The notes below the pieces were generated by a model. The model was not told where the DNA came from, ran no database searches, and worked only from the letters and a program-made list of their open reading frames with translations. DNA of 64,000 bases from Rivularia sp. PCC 7116 (lineage in GTDB: Bacteria > Cyanobacteriota > Cyanobacteriia > Cyanobacteriales > Nostocaceae), in assembly GCF_000316665.1 (NCBI RefSeq), contig NC_019678.1:6510001-6574000 (forward strand), written 5' to 3'. Shown here one piece after another: positions 1 through 8,840 of the stretch (its first letter is position 1; each line of letters opens with the position of its first letter). Made by a program: the position numbers and the translations under genes.

Positions 1-3000
1 AATAGAAAAAGACAAGGAAGACGACGAAGAAAAAATTTTACAAGCAAAACCAAATAAATCAAAGACACCCAGAGTTGCACCAAATTTAGAAAATCATCTT
101 AATGCCAGTAGGGGAAGCGGACAACCTTTGCCTGAGTCTACCCGTGTTTTCATGGAAGATAGATTTGGGACTGATTTTAGTGGCGTGCGGGTGCATACTG
201 ATTCAAATGCCGTACAGATGAATCGGGAGTTAACAGCGCAAGCTTTTACTCGTGGCAATCATATTTATTTTGGTGCGGGTAAGTCTCCTGGTAATAATGA
301 GTTGATGGCGCATGAGTTGACGCATACTATTCAGCAGACTGGTGGACAGATACAGCCTAAATTAATTGATAAAGCTACAAAAACAATAAATAAAATCAAT
401 CATAAGCCCGATTTAAACCTTCAGATGAAGGAAGTACCGGGATATGAGATAAATACACAGATAAAGCAAGAATTAGCAGCAAACAATACTGTTAATCGAG
501 TCGCACCCCTAGAAACTGCCCCGAAGCAAGAAATAAATACAACATCTGTTACTTCCGAAGAGAAACAAGAAGAAAATCAAGAAGCAGCACCTCTAGAAGC
601 TGAGAATCAAGAAATTACTGCAACAGCTACTGAAACAGCAGAGGAAGAAACTGCTCCTACTTCCCCAGAATCAGATCCAGATTTTCAAGCGGTAGTTGCT
701 AAGGCTAAAAGTGTTGCAAGTAAAGAGAAAAAACACGCCCCAGCGAGTACGAAAGCCAAACAAGCCCAAGATGCAGCCGAAAGCCCTGCAAGTGAAATAG
801 AAAGCAAAGCCCAAGCGAATCAAGTGGGTGAAATGGAACAAGCTCCCACCCCTGGTTTTAATGCTGCTGCTTTCAAAACTAAATTAATGGAGCGCATCAA
901 GGAAGCGGCTCCTAAAAATCTTGAAGAAGCGGATAATTTTAAAAATAATCATAAATTGGCTGGTGTTAAAAGCCAGATGCAAAATACAGTCGAGCAAGAG
1001 CAAACTGCATCTCAAACACCATTAACAGAGAAAGCGCAACAAACGCCAGATACCAGCATTATCAAACCAAAATCAGTAACTCCCCTAGCTTCTAACGAAG
1101 CGGGAGCAGCAACAAAAAATATTGGCGCTCAAAAAGCTGTTCCCAAAGCCAAAAAACAAAGTCAAGTTGAAGCACCGCTACAAGAAAATAGCCAAAAACT
1201 TGAGCAACAAATGGCTGAAGCTAATGTTACTGAAGAACAATTAGCTAAATCTAATCAACCACAATTTAAAACCGCTTTAGAAGCCAAAACACAAGCTCAA
1301 ACCAATGCCCAACTTGCACCCCAAGAATATCGCCAATTTGAGCAAAACCAGCTAACCCAAGCCCAAGGAGAAGCCACAGCCACAGCAGGAGAAAAACTGC
1401 AAGGAATGCATAGCGATCGCACTCAATTATTATCTGGGGTACTACAGCAGCAAGTTGAAGCTAAAGGTAAAGATGAGCAAGCACGAGCTAAGGTTGCTGG
1501 AGATATTCAAGGAATTTATCAGCAAACTAAAACCAAAGTTGAGCAAATTCTCAACGGTTTAGATAATAAAGTAGATACAGAATTTGAAACTGGTGCCAAT
1601 CAAGCCAAAAAAGCCTTCGAGGATTACGTAGATGAAAAAATGAAGGCTTACAAAGATGAGCGCTATAGTGGTGAATTAGGTTGGATTCGCTGGGGTAAGG
1701 ATAAACTACTGGGTATGCCTTCAGAAGTTAATGTTTTTTACCAAGAAGGACGACAATTTTACCTACAAAAAATGGATGTTGCCATTGATAAAATTGTCAA
1801 CATTATTGGTAGCGGCTTAATCGATGCTAAGTCAGAAATCACCAAAGGTAGGCAGCAAATTAAAGAATATGTAGCTCAATTACCCGAAAATCTGAAAAAA
1901 GTAGGGCAACAAGCTGCTACAGATATTCAAAGTCAATTCAACGAGTTAGAACAAAGCGTTGAGGGCAAACAAGATGAGTTAATTAATAACCTCGCGCAAA
2001 AATATAACGAAAACCTGCAAGTAATTGATTCGGGCATCAAAGAACTCAAAGCTGCTAACCAAGGTTTAGTCGATCAAGCAACCAATGCCATAACCGGAGT
2101 CATCAGCACTATCAAGAACCTCAAAGAGATGCTGCTGAATGTCTTGAAAAAAGGCGCTAGTGTAATTACTAACATAATTGCAGACCCCATCGGTTTTTTA
2201 GGTAACTTAATTAGTGGTATTAAACAAGGCTTTGAAAACTTTGTCGCTAACATTGGCAAACACCTACAAGCCGGTTTGATTGGCTGGCTGACGGGAGCCT
2301 TAGGACCAATAGGTATTCAAATACCCGACGATGTCTTTAGCTTACCGGGAATATTTAGTTTAGTAACACAAGTATTAGATTTAACGTTTAATAACATCCG
2401 TAGAAAAGCAGTCAAAATGTTTGGCGAGCCAGTAGTAGCTGGTATGGAAAAGAGCGTCGAAATTTTTCAAATATTGCGATCGCAAGGTGCAATGGGGCTA
2501 TGGGAACAGGTTAAGGAAGACTTCAGCGATTTAAAAGAAACAGTTATCAGCGAAATCAAGAACATGGTAATTACTCAGGTGATAACCGCCGGGGTGAAGT
2601 GGATTCTGAGTTTCTTAAATCCAGCATCAGCATTTATCAAAGCCGCAATGGCAATTTATGACATTATCAGGTTCTTCGTCAATCGTGGTAAACAAGTATT
2701 GGAATTGGTAAATGCGGTTGTCGATGCAGTAGTGAAAATTGCTTCTGGTGCTGTTAGTGGTGCAGCTAAGTTGGTTGAAAATGCTTTGGCGAAAGCTGTA
2801 CCTGTGGTGATTGGTTTCTTGGCTTCTTTGTTGGGAATTAGTGGTTTGGCGAAGAAGGTTGAGAAGATTGTTGGTAAGATTCGGGAGAGGATTGATAAGG
2901 CGATTGATAAGGTGCTTTTGAAAGCTGAGGGGTTGTTTAAAGGGGAGAAAGGTAAGAAGAATAAGAAAGCTAATAAAGAAAAGAGTAATCAGGAAAAAGA

Positions 3001-4321
3001 TGAGCGTTCTCCAGAGGAAAAAGAGCATGATTTAAAGGCTGCTCAGAAAGCCTTAAAAGAAATTATTTCAAAATCTATGAGTATCGCTCAAGTAGAAAAG
3101 GCTTTTCCAGCTATAAAAAATAAATTTAGATTGAAGAAGCTTGAGTGGGAAAAATTAGGTACTCCATCCGCTGCTATTATGATGGAAATCAATCCAAAGG
3201 CAACTATTGATCTTAACCAACAAGGACCCTTAAAACTGAATGAAGGAGATACAACCCACAGCAATAGACTAGGACTTAGTCAAGATATTACTTTTGAAGG
3301 CGGTACTATTGCAGGTTTTCCAGTTGGACGAAAGATGACTGCTACTAAATTAGGTCCTAATCATCCACAAGGAGGAGGTCCTCAAAGCAGTGCACTAGCA
3401 AAAATTATGGAAAAATTACCAACAGATCCTAAAAAGGGTAATGATGAAAAATACGTCAAAGGTCATCTCTTAAATGATAATCTTGGTGGACCAGGAGAAA
3501 ACAGAAACTTATACCCCATTACTGCTGGTGCAAATAAAAAACATGTAGACCACGTCGAATCTTACGTTAAAAAGTGGGTCAATACGGAGGGGTACTGGGT
3601 TTATTACAAAGTTGAAGTTGACCAAAAACAGATCAATCTTTCTCAAGGTAAAGTTACGGCTGATTTAATTTGTGAAGCTAATAAGCTGGATGCAAATGGT
3701 AAGAGGACATCTGAGGATGCACTGAAAAAAACTATTCACTCTGAATTAAATAGCCAAAGCGGGGTTGACGAATATAAAGCTGAGTTTGATAGTACAGCCC
3801 ACCAGAGTAGAACAGATCCAGGATTTGATAAGGACAAAGTAGAATTGTCAAAAACCAAGGAAGATTCAAGTTTTCCTCAAGGATTAAAGAATAATATAAA
3901 AATAGTAATTTTAGAAAATAATAAAATAATAAAAAAAATGCTTGTTGATAAAGAAACAATCAATGAGGCAATCAAAAATATTGAGCGTAAGACATTCAGA
4001 CGGAAGATATTAAACGATCTTGATTTTAACTATGAAAAGTATAGTGAAAACCAAAGTAGGCTTAGTGCATGGAACAGAGCTATTAATGATTTAAATCAAG
4101 ACTCAAATAAAATAGTGGAGTTTTTCAACGCCTATAATTATCAGCTAAACAATTATATAGCTGAAATAGAGAAGTTTGGAGATAATTTTTACTGGCAGGA
4201 TAATAAGAATAAGACAAAAAAAGATATTCTAGAAATTGCTAAAAACCCTAAAAATACAGAAATAGGAATTAAACTTGCTCAACAGAGATTAAAACAAACA
4301 AAAAAGGTCCGCTATATGTAA
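1..4321 (+). CDS. eCIS-associated DUF4157 protein with C-terminal nuclease-like domain (5' partial)
   Basis: The reading frame is open from base 2 to the stop at 4319-4321, so the gene starts outside the window; a TTG at 128 lies inside the DUF4157 domain and is not a believable start. About 1439 residues are visible. Near the N-terminus is a DUF4157 domain with the zinc-metallopeptidase-like motif HELTH (bases 311-325). A Gln/Ala/Glu-rich coiled-coil region follows, then amphipathic and hydrophobic segments (about 2070-2940), then a Lys-rich linker. The segment at 3440-3590 reads KGHLLNDNLGGPGENRNLYP and resembles DNA/RNA non-specific endonuclease toxins, with the KGH histidine at 3464. An AT-rich tail of about 200 residues has no recognised fold. 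DUF4157 proteins are typical cargo of eCIS loci, and the baseplate genes lie just downstream. The likely role is a delivered nuclease effector; delivery and activity are inferred. No adjacent immunity gene is evident. Confidence 0.85.
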   Translation, partial: IEKDKEDDEEKILQAKPNKSKTPRVAPNLENHLNASRGSGQPLPESTRVFMEDRFGTDFSGVRVHTDSNAVQMNRELTAQAFTRGNHIYFGAGKSPGNNELMAHELTHTIQQTGGQIQPKLIDKATKTINKINHKPDLNLQMKEVPGYEINTQIKQELAANNTVNRVAPLETAPKQEINTTSVTSEEKQEENQEAAPLEAENQEITATATETAEEETAPTSPESDPDFQAVVAKAKSVASKEKKHAPASTKAKQAQDAAESPASEIESKAQANQVGEMEQAPTPGFNAAAFKTKLMERIKEAAPKNLEEADNFKNNHKLAGVKSQMQNTVEQEQTASQTPLTEKAQQTPDTSIIKPKSVTPLASNEAGAATKNIGAQKAVPKAKKQSQVEAPLQENSQKLEQQMAEANVTEEQLAKSNQPQFKTALEAKTQAQTNAQLAPQEYRQFEQNQLTQAQGEATATAGEKLQGMHSDRTQLLSGVLQQQVEAKGKDEQARAKVAGDIQGIYQQTKTKVEQILNGLDNKVDTEFETGANQAKKAFEDYVDEKMKAYKDERYSGELGWIRWGKDKLLGMPSEVNVFYQEGRQFYLQKMDVAIDKIVNIIGSGLIDAKSEITKGRQQIKEYVAQLPENLKKVGQQAATDIQSQFNELEQSVEGKQDELINNLAQKYNENLQVIDSGIKELKAANQGLVDQATNAITGVISTIKNLKEMLLNVLKKGASVITNIIADPIGFLGNLISGIKQGFENFVANIGKHLQAGLIGWLTGALGPIGIQIPDDVFSLPGIFSLVTQVLDLTFNNIRRKAVKMFGEPVVAGMEKSVEIFQILRSQGAMGLWEQVKEDFSDLKETVISEIKNMVITQVITAGVKWILSFLNPASAFIKAAMAIYDIIRFFVNRGKQVLELVNAVVDAVVKIASGAVSGAAKLVENALAKAVPVVIGFLASLLGISGLAKKVEKIVGKIRERIDKAIDKVLLKAEGLFKGEKGKKNKKANKEKSNQEKDERSPEEKEHDLKAAQKALKEIISKSMSIAQVEKAFPAIKNKFRLKKLEWEKLGTPSAAIMMEINPKATIDLNQQGPLKLNEGDTTHSNRLGLSQDITFEGGTIAGFPVGRKMTATKLGPNHPQGGGPQSSALAKIMEKLPTDPKKGNDEKYVKGHLLNDNLGGPGENRNLYPITAGANKKHVDHVESYVKKWVNTEGYWVYYKVEVDQKQINLSQGKVTADLICEANKLDANGKRTSEDALKKTIHSELNSQSGVDEYKAEFDSTAHQSRTDPGFDKDKVELSKTKEDSSFPQGLKNNIKIVILENNKIIKKMLVDKETINEAIKNIERKTFRRKILNDLDFNYEKYSENQSRLSAWNRAINDLNQDSNKIVEFFNAYNYQLNNYIAEIEKFGDNFYWQDNKNKTKKDILEIAKNPKNTEIGIKLAQQRLKQTKKVRYM

Positions 4322-4655
4322 ATTTTTTATGATAGATCGTAGCCCGTATCTTGGGATTAGGAACATAACCCAACCCTAATAAAACGACTTGAGAAACCAA
4401 CCCTCAACATCACCATATATTAACTATCATTACAAATTTAGATAAAACCTAAAAAAAACTTCAATTTTAACAGCTAAACGCTATTATTATACATACGGCT
4501 AATAACTTAATAGTTAAAAAATTAACTCCACCGATATTAAAAATTAAAAAATATATCGGATTTGGCCCAATTTTATACTCCAAATAAGTTGGTTGAGTAG
4601 CAAAAAAATTCCGCATAATTACTTATTCATACAAGCATAAAGGATATCAGTTGAT
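4322..4655. promoter_or_regulatory. AT-rich leader between effector gene and CIS tube gene
   Basis: This is 334 bases without a gene. It is very AT-rich and has an inverted repeat CCGATAT (4531-4537) / ATATCGG (4553-4559). An AAGGA ribosome-binding site at about 4639 precedes the ATG at 4656. The gap suggests that the baseplate genes have their own promoter, but no clear -35/-10 pair can be assigned. Confidence 0.35.
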
Positions 4656-5288
4656 ATGACTGCCTATCCCCCATATCCACGACTGCTAAAAGGTTCTATT
4701 GTCGTTCTAAATTCATCTGGAACCATAGTCTCAGACATAATTCCCTTTCAATACAACCCAGAATCTCTGAGTCGTACCTTGCAGGTACAGGCAACGAGCA
4801 ATGAAGGTGGCGAACGTATGGAAGCCTTACGATTGGAAGGGGCACCAGTAGAAACTTTCAAGCTGGATATAGAAATTGATGCCACCGATGGGTTGGAAAA
4901 AGGTCAGGTGTCCGCCGTTACTTTGGGTATATATCCACAATTATCGGCACTGGAAACCTTGATTTATCCAACTAGCGGGCAGGTTAAGAAAAATATGCGG
5001 CTAGCTGATAAGGGAAGCTTAGAAATTGTACCGATGGAAGCACCAATGACTCTCCTGGTATGGGGAGTTCAGCGTTTGCTGCCCGTGCGGATAACAGATT
5101 TCAGTATTACCGAAGAAGCTTACGATATCAACCTTAATCCCATACGTGCCAAAGTTTCACTTGGTTTGCGAGTCCTCAGCTATAACGATTTACCTTGGAA
5201 GAAACGTGGATCTCAGCTGTTTATGGCGCATCATAAATTCAAAGAAGGCATGGCAAGGCTAAATAGCATTACAAATCTTACAAGTTAA
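4656..5288 (+). CDS. CIS tube-domain protein (Afp7/Pvc7-like, tube domain only)
   Basis: This 210-residue protein matches the contractile injection system tube-domain family. Its N-terminal part (FQYNPESLSRTLQV, residues about 27-40) and the segment ending in GLRVLSYNDLPW are characteristic. In Afp/PVC systems this domain joins the inner tube to the spike and is usually fused to a C-terminal LysM. Here the protein stops after the tube domain, and the LysM-like part is a separate gene 146 bases downstream. The start is supported by an AAGGA site and by the conserved N-terminus. It is probably a baseplate hub or adaptor protein at the tube-spike interface. The family call is firm; the exact position in the particle is inferred from homologues. 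Confidence 0.85.
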   Translation: MTAYPPYPRLLKGSIVVLNSSGTIVSDIIPFQYNPESLSRTLQVQATSNEGGERMEALRLEGAPVETFKLDIEIDATDGLEKGQVSAVTLGIYPQLSALETLIYPTSGQVKKNMRLADKGSLEIVPMEAPMTLLVWGVQRLLPVRITDFSITEEAYDINLNPIRAKVSLGLRVLSYNDLPWKKRGSQLFMAHHKFKEGMARLNSITNLTS

Positions 5289-5316
5289 GGCTTAATGTAA
5301 ATGCTCGATTTAGGTA

Positions 5317-5434
5317 GTTAGGAGTTAGGAGTTAGGAGTTAGGAGTTAGGAGTAATGAGTAATGAGTTTTAAATCCTCAATGCCCCATGCCCAATCCCCC
5401 ATGCCCAATCCCCAATCCCCAATGCCCCATTTTT
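5317..5434. repeat. Tandem heptamer repeats (GTTAGGA) and CCCAATC-type repeats
   Basis: Five copies of GTTAGGA occupy 5317-5351. They are followed by AATGAGT copies and a run of ATGCCCAATCCCC-type units up to the next start codon. Such short tandem repeats are widespread between genes in heterocyst-forming cyanobacteria. They create false in-frame ATGs upstream of the LysM gene. Confidence 0.85.
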
Positions 5435-5725
5435 ATGTTTGAACCAACAAGCCGCTATTACAACTTAGAAACTGCTCAAATTACTACTACTGATGGTCGT
5501 AGAATTGCTTATAAGCGCCGTCGCTTTTTACCCCAGGGTAGAGATATGCCAATTGCGGAAGAGGTGATTGTTAAAGATGAGGACAGATTGGATTTGATTA
5601 CTTTTGCAACTTTGGGAGACTCAGAACAGTTTTGGCAGATTTGCGATGCTAATAATGCAATGAATCCTCCTGAGCTAATTGCAGAACCCGGTAGAATGTT
5701 GCGGGTTCCGATTCCTGAAGTTTAA
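5435..5725 (+). CDS. Small LysM-like baseplate protein
   Basis: The open frame reaches back to 5387, but its first 16 residues only translate the CCCAATC repeat, so the ATG at 5435 (MFEPTSRYY) is the better start, giving 96 residues. The C-terminal half (DRLDLITFATLGDSEQFWQI, then a Pro/Ile-rich end) has the pattern of a LysM or phage tail X domain: a repeated turn, a Trp, and a final 'PGRMLRVP'. It is probably the LysM half of a split Afp7-type protein. The domain is short and degenerate, so the fold is moderately certain; the context supports it. Confidence 0.75.
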   Translation: MFEPTSRYYNLETAQITTTDGRRIAYKRRRFLPQGRDMPIAEEVIVKDEDRLDLITFATLGDSEQFWQICDANNAMNPPELIAEPGRMLRVPIPEV

Positions 5726-5767
5726 CGACGAACGTTAAATAATTAATGTTGATGGGCACATTATTGT

Positions 5768-5880
5768 TTGTAGTTGCGCTTCAGCGCCTTCGGATAAAGG
5801 AATATGACGGGTTCGTTTCTCTTCAAATCTAGGGAGACGTAACAGTGAATGGGACAAACCACTAGTAACTCGCGGATTAT
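5768..5880. repeat. GTAGTTGCGCT-type dispersed repeat fragment in a baseplate intergenic gap
   Basis: The sequence GTAGTTGCGCTTCAGCGCC begins near 5769. It shares GTAGTTGCGCT with the element at 50754-50826. The rest of the gap up to 5892 has no gene. The frames that seem open here on the minus strand are shadows of the gpD gene. Confidence 0.5.
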
Positions 5881-5892
5881 TAGGAAAATATT

Positions 5893-7029
5893 ATGGCAAA
5901 AGGGATTAATCTGACGCTGAAAATTGGTTCTAATAATCCTCAGCCTGCTTCCAGGGAGTTGATGGAGGCTCTTGATAGTGTAGAAGTTACTCACAATGAT
6001 ACGGGACGTTCTGGGTTTCAGATTGTTTTTGCGGTGGGGCGCTCTGGTGCTAAAGACCAAAAAGATTACAAATTACTACGGAATTCTTTACTAAAACCTT
6101 TTAATCGGGTAATTCTAATTGTGTCTTTTAATGCCAAACCCAAGATTCTCTTGGATGGGATTATTACCAATCAGCAGTTAGCAGCTAGCAACGAACCTCG
6201 GGGTTCTACCCTAACTGTTACTGGTGAAGATGTCAGCGTAATGATGGATTTGGAGGAAAAATCGGCGGAACATCCCCAACAAGATGAGGCAACTATTTCT
6301 AGAATGCTGATTTCTAAGTATTCTAAATACGGTATGGTTGCTAAAGTCGTTAAACCGTCTTTAAAAGAACGTCCCACAAAGAATGAAAGAGTACCCGTAC
6401 AGCAAGGTACAGACTTGGAATATATCAAGCAGCTAGCAGAACGGTTTGCTTATGTTTTCTATGTCGAACCTGGTCCAGTTTCTACTAAAAATACCGCTTA
6501 TTGGGGACCGCCGCGACAAGGGACTAAAGTTCAAAGGGCGCTAACTGTAAATATGGGTTCTTTTACCAATGTTGATTCTCTTAACTTTCAAAACAACGCT
6601 CTGGCAGCAACTACGGTAGCCGGTAAAGTTCAAGATCGGAAAAATAACCGCATTCAAAAAGTGCAGGATAAAAGTAGCGATCGCCCTTCTTTAGCTCAAA
6701 AATCGGCTGTAAAATCTCAAACTAAAGTGAGGGTGAAACAGTTCCGGGAGACTGGACGCAGTACGGCTCAGGCTATTTCTCGCGCCCAAGCTATGATTGA
6801 CCGCTCTGTAGATGATGTAGTTACTGTGACTGGGGAATTAGACAGCGTTCGCTACGGGGGACTTTTGGAAATCAGGGGAAAGGTAGGGTTACGGGGTGCG
6901 GGCTACAGCTACGACGGTTTGTATTATGTCAAAAGCGTCACTCATAAAATCCGCAAAGGCGAATACAAGCAAAGTTTTACAATTACTCGCGAAGGAACGG
7001 GAACAACAGTGCGAGGAGTGAAAGTATGA
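5893..7029 (+). CDS. Phage late control gene D / gp27-like hub protein (Afp8 N-terminal half)
   Basis: This 378-residue protein has the layout of the phage GPD/VgrG hub family: a beta-rich N-terminus (ALDSVEVTHNDTGRSGFQIV), a middle GTLTVTGEDVSV-like strand set, and a conserved 'QGTDLEYIKQLAERFAYVFY' segment at about residues 179-198. The C-terminus is the 'YYVKSVTHKIRKGEYKQSF' end seen in GPD proteins. It should form the trimeric hub that carries the spike. Its stop overlaps the start of the next gene by 4 bases (ATGA), so hub and spike are translationally coupled. In Afp8 these two parts form one polypeptide. Confidence 0.88.
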   Translation: MAKGINLTLKIGSNNPQPASRELMEALDSVEVTHNDTGRSGFQIVFAVGRSGAKDQKDYKLLRNSLLKPFNRVILIVSFNAKPKILLDGIITNQQLAASNEPRGSTLTVTGEDVSVMMDLEEKSAEHPQQDEATISRMLISKYSKYGMVAKVVKPSLKERPTKNERVPVQQGTDLEYIKQLAERFAYVFYVEPGPVSTKNTAYWGPPRQGTKVQRALTVNMGSFTNVDSLNFQNNALAATTVAGKVQDRKNNRIQKVQDKSSDRPSLAQKSAVKSQTKVRVKQFRETGRSTAQAISRAQAMIDRSVDDVVTVTGELDSVRYGGLLEIRGKVGLRGAGYSYDGLYYVKSVTHKIRKGEYKQSFTITREGTGTTVRGVKV

Positions 7030-7826
7030 AGGAATTTTGGGGGAAGTATCGCGGTAAAGTTACCGGTAGCAAAGACCCCTTACATTTAGGCAGGGTGCAG
7101 ATAGAGGTTCCGGCAGTGTTGGGAGAAGGGCGCAAAAGTTGGGCTATGCCCTGTACGCCTTATGCAGGTAAGGATATTGGTTGGTTTACTGTTCCACCTG
7201 TAGGAACAAATATTTGGGTTGAATTTGAAGGAGGAGACCCCGATTATCCGATTTGGTCTGGTTGTTTCTGGAATGAAAACGAACTGCCAAAAAATGCCCA
7301 GGTGGATGAACCAGATAAAGTACAGGTATTTAAGACTGATGGCGTTACTGTTACGATTAGTAATTTAGGCAGTAATAAAGGCTTAACCATTGAAGTTGAT
7401 AAACCCGTAGTCAAGCGCAAGCTGAAAATGGTTTTTAATGCCGATGGGATTGAAATTAATAATAAAGATGAGACAGTAGTTAAATTAACCGCAGATATTA
7501 TTGAATCAAATAATCAGGAAAATTCTACTATTACTGTTACTAAAGATAATATTCAACTTAAAGAAAATTCTGTCGAAATCAAGCTGACATCTAATAGCAT
7601 CGATTTAATTGATAATCCCTCAACTATAAAATTAACTACATCGGGAATTGAATTAGCCAATAATCCAGCCAAAGTAAAAATCGCACCGGCAGCGATTGAA
7701 CTCAGCGACACTCCCGCAACCACAAAAGTTGCTCCTTCCGGAATCGAAATGAGCATGGGTGCAGCTAGCGTTAAACTTTCCCCCGTCAGCGTCAATGTTA
7801 ACAACGGAGCCTTGGAGGTGATTTAA
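7026..7826 (+). CDS. Baseplate assembly protein V / spike (gp5-like OB fold plus beta-helix)
   Basis: This 266-residue protein has an OB-fold N-terminus (residues about 1-95: GKVTGSKDPLHLGRVQIEVP, then VPPVGTNIWVEFEGGDPDYP), as in gpV/VgrG spike proteins. Residues about 110-260 are a regular Ile/Lys-rich repeat (EIKLTSNSIDLIDNPSTIKL and relatives) with a period of about 18 residues. This probably forms the trimeric beta-helical needle. It overlaps the gpD gene by 4 bases and the PAAR-like gene by 1 base (TAATG), so hub, needle and tip are made together. Confidence 0.9.
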   Translation: MKEFWGKYRGKVTGSKDPLHLGRVQIEVPAVLGEGRKSWAMPCTPYAGKDIGWFTVPPVGTNIWVEFEGGDPDYPIWSGCFWNENELPKNAQVDEPDKVQVFKTDGVTVTISNLGSNKGLTIEVDKPVVKRKLKMVFNADGIEINNKDETVVKLTADIIESNNQENSTITVTKDNIQLKENSVEIKLTSNSIDLIDNPSTIKLTTSGIELANNPAKVKIAPAAIELSDTPATTKVAPSGIEMSMGAASVKLSPVSVNVNNGALEVI

Positions 7827-8149
7827 TGCCCGGTTTTTTATTAAATGTCGGTTCCGTCGTTTTTTGCGCCCACGGCGGACAAGCAAAACCAACCGTACCC
7901 AACCCTCGGGTTAAAGTCATGGGACAACCAGTAACCACCTTCGGACCTCCTTATATGGTTGCTGGTTGTGCCAATCCACCACCACCGGTAAATGTGGGAC
8001 CTTGTATAGTTTGTAATTGGATTACTGCTTCTTTACGAGTAAAGGTAATGGGAATGCCCGTATTGTTGCAGGATAGTAAGTCTGTTTGCGTGCCTACTGG
8101 AACCCCAGCTAATGTGGTATTTACGCAGCTACGAGTTAAGGCGATGTGA
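7826..8149 (+). CDS. PAAR-like spike-tip protein
   Basis: This 107-residue protein contains two related halves, each with the pattern 'RVKVMGxPV', plus a Gly/Pro-rich turn and conserved Cys/His positions (FCAHGG near the start, GCANPPPP, GPCIVC, SVCVP). This fits the PAAR/DUF4280-like group that caps gpV needles and often binds a metal. Its start overlaps the spike stop by one base. The role at the tip comes from family knowledge; metal ligands cannot be fixed from sequence alone. Confidence 0.82.
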   Translation: MPGFLLNVGSVVFCAHGGQAKPTVPNPRVKVMGQPVTTFGPPYMVAGCANPPPPVNVGPCIVCNWITASLRVKVMGMPVLLQDSKSVCVPTGTPANVVFTQLRVKAM

Positions 8150-8155
8150 AAGGAA

Positions 8156-8294
8156 TTGGGAATGGGTAATTGGTAATTGGTAATTGGTAATTGGTAATGG
8201 GTAATGGGTAATTGGTAATTGGTACTCCTAATAACTAACCACTAACCACTAACCACTAACAACTAATAACTAACAACTAACCACTAACTTCTAA
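8156..8294. repeat. TTGGTAA / CCACTAA tandem heptamer repeats
   Basis: Repeated TAATTGG units (8160-8222) are followed by ACTAACC/ACTAACA units (8228-8290), which end directly before the gp25 start. They fill the whole gap between the PAAR-like and gp25 genes. The frame has no recognisable Shine-Dalgarno sequence. Confidence 0.85.
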
Positions 8295-8295
8295 A

Positions 8296-8655
8296 ATGCA
8301 GCAGATTAATTATCCATTTTTGATTGATAATCGCGGTAGGATAGCGTCTCCGGATTATAACCAGCATATTCGGCAGATGATTGAGCAGGTGTTGTTTACT
8401 TTTCCTGGTGAGAGAGTGAATCGTCCAGATTTTGGCACTGGTTTACAACAGTTGATTTTCGATCCTAATGGTGGTGAATTAGCTGCTGCAACTCAGTTTT
8501 TGGTGCAGGGTGCTTTGGAGCAATGGTTGGGAGATTTAATTGAGTTAGAAGCGGTAGAGGTGGAAAATCAAGATTCTAAGTTAACGGTGACTATTCAGTA
8601 TATTGTGAAGCGTACTCAAGAACAGCGATTGGAAGAATTTTCTCGTGAAATTTGA
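8296..8655 (+). CDS. gp25/GPW-family baseplate wedge protein (Afp9-like)
   Basis: This 119-residue protein matches the gp25/gpW family in length and key features: 'IRQMIEQVLFTFPGERVNRPDFG' (broken here by position: residues about 26-48), with the EPR-like core replaced by GERVNRPDFG, then LIFDP and a C-terminal beta hairpin (LTVTIQYIVKRTQEQ). The protein links the baseplate wedge to the sheath and starts sheath polymerisation in related systems. It lies between the spike group and the J-type proteins, as expected for an eCIS locus. Confidence 0.9.
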   Translation: MQQINYPFLIDNRGRIASPDYNQHIRQMIEQVLFTFPGERVNRPDFGTGLQQLIFDPNGGELAAATQFLVQGALEQWLGDLIELEAVEVENQDSKLTVTIQYIVKRTQEQRLEEFSREI

Positions 8656-8716
8656 TAAGTACTAGAAAAACCTCTGCGCCCCTCTGCGCTTAACTTTGCA
8701 CTCCTCTGCGTTCATC

Positions 8717-8809
8717 AAAATTTCAGTTGGGTGCAATACAGACTCAACCTCACCCCCTTCCCCTCTCCTTATTAAGAAGAGGGGGGAGGTTCAACCGAAA
8801 TTCGCTATA
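8717..8809. repeat. Palindromic repeat element (MITE-like), copy 1
   Basis: The element runs from TTTCAGTTGGGTGCAATACA (8721-8740) to AACCGAAATTCGCTATAA and has a CCCCTCTCC hairpin in the middle. Both arm types recur at 16467-16596 between two other eCIS genes, so this is one dispersed family. It looks non-autonomous; no transposase was seen. Confidence 0.65.
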
Positions 8810-8840
8810 ACCAACCACTAACAACTAACAACCAACTCTT

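Noticed and set aside
128-130. TTG as the start of the DUF4157 protein
   Set aside because: The frame is open to base 2 and upstream residues match the family, so the true start lies outside the window.
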